Assembly: GCA_964472505.1 (NCBI GenBank)
Contig: CAYYQW010000070.1
Location: 1 to 19,861, forward strand
Origin: JAYEIA01 sp964472505
Lineage (GTDB): Bacteria > Bacteroidota > Bacteroidia > Bacteroidales > JAADGE01
Length of the DNA: 19,861 nt
Reading direction: 5' to 3'
The stretch's first letter is position 1. Every line of letters begins with the position of its first letter. The translations under genes were made by a program, and so were the position numbers. Positions 1-5,132 of this stretch are shown here, one piece after another. Under the pieces are notes generated by a model. The model had not been told where the DNA came from, did not search any database, and was given only the letters and a program-made list of their open reading frames with translations.

Positions 1-46
1 ATTCATGGCAAATATATTATTTTTATCCAAATATATTTGTGTATAG

Positions 47-553
47 AGAGTAGCTATAATCAGAGGAATCAATATTACTGAAGGTCAAATTCGTCATTCA
101 GCAGAAATAGATAAATTTTATTTAGGAGATACTTCCGAAATTGAGAAATATTTGGTTGAAGAAAATGACATTGTTATAGGAATGGATGGTTCAAAGGTTG
201 GAAAAAATGTTGCCTTGATTTCAAAACAAGATGCCGGTGCAATTTTAATCCAACGAGTAGCAAGAATAAAAGCGATAAATTCTGATTTTGAATATCTATA
301 TCAACACTTTCTGTCCAATGGATTCAGGAATTATGTCGATAACGTAAATACAAGTTCTGGGATTCCTCACATTAGTGCTAAGCAAATTCGAGATTTCAGA
401 ATAGGCTTTCCACCGAGAATCGTAGAACAACAAAAAATCGCTTCCTGTCTTTCGGCTTTGGATGAGTTAATCAACGCACAAACGGACAAAATAGAGCAAT
501 TACAGCAGCATAAAAAAGGCTTAATGCAGGGGTTGTTTCCTAAAATTGTCTGA
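47..553 (+). pseudogene. hsdS: Type I restriction specificity subunit (HsdS), 5'-truncated or frameshifted remnant
   Basis: HsdS gives a type I restriction-modification complex its DNA sequence specificity through target-recognition domains joined by helical spacers. The frame is open from base 47. It first encodes a target-recognition stretch (RGINITEG, then VIGMDGSKVGKNVALI), then an HIS..QIRDFRI motif, and ends in the usual C-terminal coiled coil (EQQKIASCLSALDELI ... QLQQHKKGLMQGLFPKI). An in-frame TAG sits at 44-46, and no ATG or GTG start lies between it and the domain. The only candidate start, TTG at 152, would cut the recognition domain in half. About 169 residues remain, against roughly 400 for a full two-domain HsdS. 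Bases 1-46 do not read as HsdS in any frame that I can recognise. It lies 93 bp upstream of the KilA-N gene. A deletion, frameshift or recombination scar are all possible; the edge of the window limits the call. Confidence 0.65.
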
Positions 554-646
554 ACATGATTTGTAAGATAAATAAGATGAAGCAGGATTATTTATGGATG
601 GTAAAGGGGTGGAATTCGACAGGTTTAGAATAAAATTTAGAAAAAT

Positions 647-1459
647 ATGGCAAGAAATAAATCAATCAATGTCAAGGGCACAGCCATAACTGTTTTGGCA
701 CAAAATGACCAGGACTACATCTCCTTAACTGACATGACTACTGGGTTTAAAGAAGGGAGCGGGTTAATTGGTAAATGGATTACCAATAAGAACACATTAG
801 AATATTTGGGTATATGGGAGAAACTAAATAATCAGCATTTCAATTACCCCGAATTCGGGGTAATTGAACAGGAGGCAGGCATAAATCGATTTATTATGTC
901 GGTTGGACAATGGGTAGAAAGAACAAAAGCCAGCGGTTTGATCGTTAAAGCAGGCAGGTATGGTGGCACTTTTGCTCTTAAAGATATTGCCTTTCATTTT
1001 GCCATGTGGCTAAGCCCCGAGTTTCAGATTTATCTGATTAATGAATTCCAACGCCTAAAAGAAGAAGAGCAAAAACAATTGGGCTGGTCTGCCAAACGCG
1101 AATTAACAAAACTGAATTACCATATACACACCGATGCTATTAAGCAAAATCTGATTCCTGACGAATTAACTCCTGCCCAAACTTCCATTATTTATGCTAC
1201 AGAAGCTGATGTATTGAATATGGCTTTGTTTGGGCAAACAGCAAAACAATGGAGAGAATCTAATACTGAGCTAAAAGGCAATATGAGAGATTATGCCAAT
1301 ATTAACCAACTGATTTGCCTTGCCAATATGGAAAACCTGAATGCCGTTTTCATAAACGAAAAGATACCACAAAAAGAACGGTTAAAAAAATTAAACCAGA
1401 CTGCCATACAACAAATGAAAGTATTGGTTGATGTAGAAAACAGAAAATTATTGAAATAA
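647..1459 (+). CDS. KilA-N domain protein embedded in the type I RM locus
   Basis: A 270-aa protein that I assign to the KilA-N (APSES-like DNA-binding) family. The N-terminal ~130 residues hold the typical elements: ISLTDMT near the start, GLIGKWI.N.NTLEYLGIWE, then VGQWVERTKASGLIVKAGRYGGTFA and the FAMWLSPEF motif. The C-terminal half is helical with charged segments (ELTKLNYHIHTDAIKQNLI, then QKERLKKLNQTAIQQMKVL). Such proteins occur in phages and, in Bacteroidota, as passengers inside hsd operons; their role there is not settled. The stop is at 1457-1459 and the hsdM ATG follows after a single base, so the two are almost certainly co-transcribed and perhaps translationally coupled. The start ATG at 647 follows an A-rich stretch with no Shine-Dalgarno, as is normal for this phylum. 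A regulatory or phage-defence accessory role is inference. Confidence 0.85.
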   Translation: MARNKSINVKGTAITVLAQNDQDYISLTDMTTGFKEGSGLIGKWITNKNTLEYLGIWEKLNNQHFNYPEFGVIEQEAGINRFIMSVGQWVERTKASGLIVKAGRYGGTFALKDIAFHFAMWLSPEFQIYLINEFQRLKEEEQKQLGWSAKRELTKLNYHIHTDAIKQNLIPDELTPAQTSIIYATEADVLNMALFGQTAKQWRESNTELKGNMRDYANINQLICLANMENLNAVFINEKIPQKERLKKLNQTAIQQMKVLVDVENRKLLK

Positions 1460-1460
1460 A

Positions 1461-3077
1461 ATGACACAAAAAGAACAACAACAACTGGGTAAAACCCTTT
1501 GGAATATAGCAGACCAACTACGTGGAGCAATGAATGCGGACGACTTCCGCGATTATATGCTTTCGTTTCTGTTCCTTCGGTATTTGTCAAGCAATTACGA
1601 AGAGTCCACAAAAAAGGAATTAGGCAGGGATTACCCAAAACTTGGAACCGATGCTAAACGAACGCCATTGGGCTTTTGGTATGAAGAGAACAAAGAGGAT
1701 GTACCGGAGTTTGAAAAACAGATGCGAAGAAAAGTACACTATGTTATTAAGCCAGAACATCTTTGGAGCAATATTACTGAACTGGCAAGACAACAAAAAG
1801 GAGAACTATTACAAACACTTGAAAAAGGTTTTCGCTACATTGAAAACGAATCATTTGATAACTCTTTCCAGGGCTTGTTTTCGGAAATTAACCTGAACTC
1901 GGAAAAATTAGGAAGAACACCTGCCGATAGAAATAAAAAACTCTGCACCATTATCCAAAAAATTGCGGAAGGCATTGCTGATTTCTCTACCGATACTGAC
2001 GCACTTGGGGATGCATATGAATATTTGATTGGTCAGTTTGCCGCCGGTTCGGGAAAAAAAGCAGGAGAGTTCTACACGCCTCAACAAATTTCTTCTATTC
2101 TGTCTGGAATTGTTACACTTGACGCACAAGACCCGGCCAATCCGACAGGGCCAAAAAAGAAATTAAATAAGGTATTGGATTTTGCCTGTGGCTCGGGTTC
2201 ATTGTTATTGAATGTAAGAAAACGAATTAAGGAGAATGATGGTAATGTCGGTAAAATATATGGTCAGGAAAAAAATATTACCACTTACAACTTGGCACGA
2301 ATGAATATGCTTTTGCACGGCATGAAGGACGCCGAGTTTGAAATTTATCACGGAGACACATTACTCAACCATTGGGATATTCTGAACGAAATGAATCCGG
2401 CAAAAAAAATGGAATTTGATGCAGTAGTAGCAAATCCACCGTTTAGTTTACGTTGGGAACCAAATGATACTTTGGCAGAAGATTTCCGATTCAAGAGTTA
2501 TGGTCTTGCTCCAAAGTCGGCAGCTGATTTTGCATTTCTTTTGCACGGTTTCCACTTCCTCAGTGAAAATGGAACAATGGCAATCATTTTGCCCCACGGC
2601 GTTTTATTCCGTGGCGGTGCAGAAGAACGTATTCGTACAAAACTTCTAAAAGATAACAACATTGATACAGTTATTGGCTTACCTTCCAAATTGTTCTATT
2701 CAACAGGGATTCCCGTTTGTGTTCTTGTTCTCAAGAAGTGTAAAAAGGAAGATGATGTTTTGTTTATCAATGCAAGTGAGCATTTTGAAAATGGGAAACG
2801 CCAACACAGCCTGAGTAAAGGCCATATTAAATCTATTGTAGAAACTTACAAATACAGAAAAGAAACAGAACGGTATTCGCGAAAAGTATCATTAGAAGAA
2901 ATCGAGAAAAACGATTATAATTTAAACATCACACGTTACATAAGCACAGCCAAGCCCGAACCAAGAATAGACTTAAAAGAAGTACACTCCGAACTAACAG
3001 CCATCAACAAAAAAATAAAATCAGCAACCGACAAACACAATGAATTTTTGAAGGAGTTAGGTTTACCTTCTATATAA
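1461..3077 (+). CDS. hsdM: Type I restriction-modification DNA methyltransferase subunit M
   Basis: HsdM is the N6-adenine methyltransferase subunit of type I restriction-modification enzymes. It acts as M2S with HsdS and as R2M2S with HsdR. At 538 aa it is full length. The helical HsdM N-domain (LWNIADQLRGAMNADDFRDY) is followed by the linker DALGDAYEYLIGQFAAGSGKKAGEFYTP. The SAM-binding motif I, FACGSG, is at residues 241-246; a GQEKN..TYNLARMNM region precedes the catalytic motif NPPF at residues 325-328; KSAADFAFLLH follows. The C-terminal tail is helical. No key residue looks lost. It starts 1 nt after the KilA-N stop. No intact hsdS is visible: only a remnant lies upstream, and the next gene downstream is a small broken ORF. 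Inside this window the methylase therefore has no usable specificity partner unless one lies further left. Confidence 0.96.
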   Translation: MTQKEQQQLGKTLWNIADQLRGAMNADDFRDYMLSFLFLRYLSSNYEESTKKELGRDYPKLGTDAKRTPLGFWYEENKEDVPEFEKQMRRKVHYVIKPEHLWSNITELARQQKGELLQTLEKGFRYIENESFDNSFQGLFSEINLNSEKLGRTPADRNKKLCTIIQKIAEGIADFSTDTDALGDAYEYLIGQFAAGSGKKAGEFYTPQQISSILSGIVTLDAQDPANPTGPKKKLNKVLDFACGSGSLLLNVRKRIKENDGNVGKIYGQEKNITTYNLARMNMLLHGMKDAEFEIYHGDTLLNHWDILNEMNPAKKMEFDAVVANPPFSLRWEPNDTLAEDFRFKSYGLAPKSAADFAFLLHGFHFLSENGTMAIILPHGVLFRGGAEERIRTKLLKDNNIDTVIGLPSKLFYSTGIPVCVLVLKKCKKEDDVLFINASEHFENGKRQHSLSKGHIKSIVETYKYRKETERYSRKVSLEEIEKNDYNLNITRYISTAKPEPRIDLKEVHSELTAINKKIKSATDKHNEFLKELGLPSI

Positions 3078-3105
3078 TACGAACTTGTGATAAAAAAAAT
3101 ACTTT

Positions 3106-3424
3106 ATGAAAAATCTAAATGTAAAATATAAGTACGGACACCTTTGGAATATAGAAACAGGAAAGCGAATTCTTCTTAAAGTTAATTCTGAGTTTTTTAA
3201 TTGCAGGAGATAATCCGGGTTTTGAATATGAAGACAAAAATAATCTCCCTGTCAAGGTTTTACCTCCCGAGGAACAAATAAAAAAACATATAATACAAGT
3301 GAAGGATGCAGCCCAAAAAGTTTATCCGTCTTATAAAGATTTGAATGATTTTTCATGTACTGAACAGCTGCATTTGTACCCTAATTTGTCCCCTGAGCAA
3401 CAAAAAAGCCTGCTAATCGACTGA
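3106..3424 (+). pseudogene. Small protein gene of unknown function, frameshifted at a T6 run
   Basis: I do not recognise this family. An ATG at 3106 opens MKNLNVKYKYGHLWNIETG and runs to a premature TAA at 3211-3213 (35 residues). Immediately past TTTTTT (3193-3198) the next frame continues smoothly as GDNPGFEYEDKNNLPVKVL, then PPEEQIKKHI and SPEQQKSLLID, with TGA at 3422-3424. Removing one T joins the halves in a single ORF of about 105 codons without a stop, so the gene appears to be broken by one homopolymer base. It lies 28 bp after hsdM, where hsdS would often be, and reads like a small acidic accessory or antitoxin-like protein; that role is only a guess. The last codons fall inside a hairpin that acts as terminator for the opposite strand. 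A sequencing error or a phase-variable switch are alternatives to true decay. Confidence 0.5.
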
Positions 3425-3435
3425 TTAGCAGGCTT
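3402..3435 (-). terminator. Intrinsic terminator for the leftward GIY-YIG array
   Basis: A perfect 13-bp stem (AAGCCTGCTAATC at 3406-3418, GATTAGCAGGCTT at 3423-3435) with a 4-nt loop. Read on the minus strand it is followed by a run of six T. It differs from the two other terminators of the array. On the plus strand there is no T run, and the stem overlaps the stop codon of the broken gene from the left. Confidence 0.75.
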
Positions 3436-3438
3436 ATG

Positions 3439-3516
3439 TAGTAGCGGGGACAGGCGTGTCCGTCTTTTGACGGAACTTGAACCTATGTCCGTCAGCCGAC
3501 GGATATGAAGCCCGAC
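3439..3516 (-). repeat. tRNA-fMet 3'-half remnant carrying two hairpin insertions (left copy)
   Basis: On the plus strand this 78-bp block contains, in order: TAGTAGCGGGGACAGG (identical to the tRNA-fMet 3' end), CGTG, a hairpin TCCGTC-TTTT-GACGGA, ACTTGAACCTATG (the tRNA T-arm), a second hairpin TCCGTC-AGCC-GACGGA, and TATGAAGCCCGAC (the anticodon region with one extra A). The 5' half of the tRNA is absent. The hairpins sit at the T-loop/T-stem border and in place of the anticodon-stem 3' side. It cannot fold as a tRNA. Its inner end touches the stop codon of the adjacent GIY-YIG gene. Confidence 0.85.
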
Positions 3517-3765
3517 TTATTGATTTAAAATTTTTTCTCGTATAAATGCCCGGCCTCGTGAAGTTTTTAGCTGCTTTTCGCGCTGCAAAGCATCCTGTTT
3601 CCGTTCAAAGGTTTCGGTATAAACAATTTCCCAAGGCCTGAATCTTACCGTCCAACCCTTCTTAGCCAATTCATTATGCGATTTAAAGCGCTTTTTCAAA
3701 TCCGAGGTATAACCGATGTAAAACTTATCATACCGCTCCGAATATAAAACATAAACCGTAAACAT
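3517..3765 (-). CDS. Small GIY-YIG nuclease family protein (distal copy)
   Basis: An 82-aa single-domain GIY-YIG protein, a fold shared by UvrC, homing endonucleases and small YhbQ/UPF0213-type proteins. The GIY and YIG elements appear as TVYVLYS (residues 3-9) and FYIGYT (15-20). The expected catalytic Arg is R26 in KKRFKSHN, and a conserved Glu lies in the QREKQLK helix (E63). The tail SRGRAFIREKILNQ is typical of the small Bacteroidota members. The stop abuts the tRNA-fMet remnant with no gap. About 20 bp separate the start codon from the preceding terminator, so no independent promoter fits unless it lies inside that hairpin. It differs from the other copy at three bases, all changing an amino acid (V6/I, F15/I, T20/S). 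It may nick or cleave DNA at the tRNA locus; this is inference. Confidence 0.85.
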   Translation of the reverse strand: MFTVYVLYSERYDKFYIGYTSDLKKRFKSHNELAKKGWTVRFRPWEIVYTETFERKQDALQREKQLKTSRGRAFIREKILNQ

Positions 3766-3785
3766 GCTGCCGTTTTTATTGATAC

Positions 3786-3816
3786 AAAAAAAGCCGACTC
3801 ATCTCTGAATCGGCTC
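3786..3816 (-). terminator. Intrinsic terminator between the two GIY-YIG units
   Basis: On the minus strand a 9-bp stem (GAGCCGATTC arm paired with GAGTCGGCTT, loop AGAGAT) is followed by seven T. It is the same hairpin that follows the intact tRNA-fMet gene, apart from the outermost pair, which shows that the terminator was duplicated as part of the unit. Confidence 0.7.
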
Positions 3817-3819
3817 CGG

Positions 3820-3897
3820 TAGTAGCGGGGACAGGCGTGTCCGTCTTTTGACGGAACTTGAACCTATGTCCGTCAGCCGACGGATATGAAGCCCGAC
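3820..3897 (-). repeat. tRNA-fMet 3'-half remnant carrying two hairpin insertions (right copy)
   Basis: This is a 78-bp block that matches 3439-3516 base for base. It contains the tRNA-fMet 3' end, the TCCGTC/GACGGA hairpin pair and the T-arm and anticodon pieces in the same order. It directly follows the stop codon of the proximal GIY-YIG gene. Confidence 0.85.
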
Positions 3898-4146
3898 TTA
3901 TTGATTTAAAATTTTTTCTCGTATAAATGCCCGGCCTCGTGAAGTTTTTAGCTGCTTTTCGCGCTGCAAAGCATCCTGTTTCCGTTCAAAGGTTTCGGTA
4001 TAAACAATTTCCCAAGGCCTGAATCTTACCGTCCAACCCTTCTTAGCCAATTCATTATGCGATTTAAAGCGCTTTTTCAAATCCGAGCTATAACCGATGT
4101 AAATCTTATCATACCGCTCCGAATATAAAATATAAACCGTAAACAT
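3898..4146 (-). CDS. Small GIY-YIG nuclease family protein (proximal copy, next to tRNA-fMet)
   Basis: An 82-aa GIY-YIG nuclease nearly identical to the copy 381 bp further along. TVYILYS and IYIGYS form the GIY-YIG core, R26 in KKRFKSHN is the expected catalytic Arg, and E63 lies in the QREKQLK helix. The start ATG (4144-4146) is only about 20 bp downstream of the T run that ends the tRNA-fMet transcript. Expression would therefore rely on read-through from the tRNA promoter or on a promoter hidden in the tRNA or hairpin. The three differences from the other copy are all in the first 20 codons and all nonsynonymous, while the 3' three quarters are identical, as expected from recent duplication or gene conversion. 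Small GIY-YIG genes sitting beside tRNA genes are a recurrent pattern in Bacteroidota as I recall it. The biochemical target is unknown. Confidence 0.85.
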   Translation of the reverse strand: MFTVYILYSERYDKIYIGYSSDLKKRFKSHNELAKKGWTVRFRPWEIVYTETFERKQDALQREKQLKTSRGRAFIREKILNQ

Positions 4147-4164
4147 ACGCTCAGTTTAATGATA

Positions 4165-4195
4165 TAAAAAAGCCGACTCATCTCTGAATCGGCTT
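4165..4195 (-). terminator. Intrinsic terminator of tRNA-fMet
   Basis: A 10-bp stem (minus strand AAGCCGATTC / GAGTCGGCTT with one G-T wobble, loop AGAGAT) followed by TTTTTT. It starts 6 bp after the discriminator base of the tRNA. Confidence 0.8.
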
Positions 4196-4201
4196 ACTTA
4201 G

Positions 4202-4274
<73 letters not shown>

Positions 4275-4319
4275 ATATATTTTTATATAATAATGTATAT
4301 TTTTCCTTTATTGCGATTG

Positions 4320-4350
4320 CAAAAGTACTACTTATTTTTAAACTGCCAAA
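4320..4350 (-). promoter_or_regulatory. Bacteroidota-type promoter for tRNA-fMet
   Basis: On the minus strand TTTG (4347-4350) is followed after exactly 19 nt by TACTTTTG (4320-4327), a full match to the TTTG-N19-TAnnTTTG consensus. Expected transcription start is near 4312, leaving a ~38-nt leader before the tRNA. Confidence 0.75.
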
Positions 4351-4372
4351 AATATTCCGGCTTTTTTTGTGT

Positions 4373-4993
4373 TTATTTGCCTTGTTTCTTTTTTCGAGCT
4401 ATGGAGCGCACCGGTCGGTGGGAATTATCACTGCGTAACAGGCCAAATTGTACACCGGCAATTTCATTTAAGGCATTCAAATTATCGGATTTGGTATCTT
4501 GGGCTGCAAGCAAAATTATTTTTGCAGCTGCTTCGGCATCTTCCAATGCATGGTGATGTTCAAATCGGATACCAAAATTTTGAGCCAGTGGCCCCAAAGA
4601 ATAAGTCGGTAAGGCTTTCCATACTCTTCGGGCGATGCGTAATGAGCAGCTGTATGTTAAATCGGGAAAATTGAGCTTATAACGTTGCAAGGCGGCACGC
4701 AAAACGCCAAAATCAAATTCGGCATTATGAGCAATCACGGGGCCTTCGCCCAACAGGCTTAAAATGGATTTACCGTAACTGCCAAACTCCGGTTCTCTCT
4801 GAACATCTTGGGGCTGTATGCCGTGTACCTGTATATTGCGCCAACTAAAACGCATCTCGGGCGGACGAATCAAACGATATCTTCGATCAACAATTTCACC
4901 GTTTTTTACTTTTACAATTCCCAACGAACAAACACTGTCGGGCTGTTCGTTAGCTGTCTCAAAATCTATGCTGACAAAATTCAAGTTTTTCAC
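4373..4993 (-). CDS. DnaQ-like DEDDh 3'-5' exonuclease
   Basis: A 206-aa stand-alone exonuclease of the DNA polymerase III epsilon (DnaQ) superfamily, which removes nucleotides from 3' ends with two metal ions. The catalytic set is complete: D10 and E12 in SIDFETAN (Exo I), D94 in HNAEFD (Exo II), and H147 with D152 in HHALEDA (Exo III). The first ~165 residues form the fold. The C-terminal ~40 residues end in a basic RKKKQGK tail. The start is GTG (4991-4993) with a stop only two codons upstream, so no longer protein is possible in this frame; a TTG at codon 4 is the only close alternative. It faces away from the phosphatase gene. It may serve repair or RNA trimming; the substrate cannot be told from sequence. 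Confidence 0.9.
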   Translation of the reverse strand: MKNLNFVSIDFETANEQPDSVCSLGIVKVKNGEIVDRRYRLIRPPEMRFSWRNIQVHGIQPQDVQREPEFGSYGKSILSLLGEGPVIAHNAEFDFGVLRAALQRYKLNFPDLTYSCSLRIARRVWKALPTYSLGPLAQNFGIRFEHHHALEDAEAAAKIILLAAQDTKSDNLNALNEIAGVQFGLLRSDNSHRPVRSIARKKKQGK

Positions 4994-4997
4994 CCTT

Positions 4998-5028
4998 CAA
5001 AACTATAAAAAAACTGAGGCGGATGAAA
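4998..5028 (-). promoter_or_regulatory. Candidate promoter of the DnaQ-like exonuclease
   Basis: On the minus strand TAGTTTTG (4998-5005, full TAnnTTTG match) is preceded at the correct 19-nt spacing by TTTC (5025-5028, 3 of 4). The predicted transcription start falls at or within a few bases of the GTG start codon, so the mRNA would be essentially leaderless. Confidence 0.4.
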
Positions 5029-5132
5029 TATTTATAAAAAATAGTTACGGAAATATATTTATTCTTTTTCAAAAATATGTTCGGCATGATATTGGTACGG
5101 AATATATATTAATTAAAACTGCACCAAAAAAA

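Larger units (their letters stand above)
3439..4200 (-). repeat. Two-unit tandem array: GIY-YIG gene + tRNA-fMet remnant + terminator
   Basis: The block repeats at a 381-bp period: 3439 matches 3820, and the two gene starts and the two gene stops are each 381 bp apart. The 78-bp tRNA-derived part is identical by eye in both copies, and the gene copies differ at three bases. Only the ~25 bp between terminator and start codon is divergent. The right-hand boundary is the 3' end of the intact tRNA-fMet gene, so the shared tRNA 3' sequence occurs three times (3439, 3820, 4199). Confidence 0.85.

Noticed and set aside
32..39. TATATTTG, a full match to the -7 promoter box, before the hsdS remnant
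   Set aside because: No TTTG at a suitable distance upstream, and the downstream frame has no start codon; the match is likely by chance in AT-rich DNA.
1291..1638. 115-codon minus-strand ORF across the KilA-N/hsdM junction
   Set aside because: Antisense shadow of two strong coding frames.
3439..3897. tRNA-fMet remnants considered as functional extra tRNAs
   Set aside because: They lack the acceptor 5' strand and D arm, and the anticodon stem is interrupted by a hairpin.
4818..5132. 105-residue N-terminal extension of the phosphatase
   Set aside because: It overlaps the exonuclease on the other strand and would bury the signal peptide; ATG at 5133 begins a proper signal sequence.
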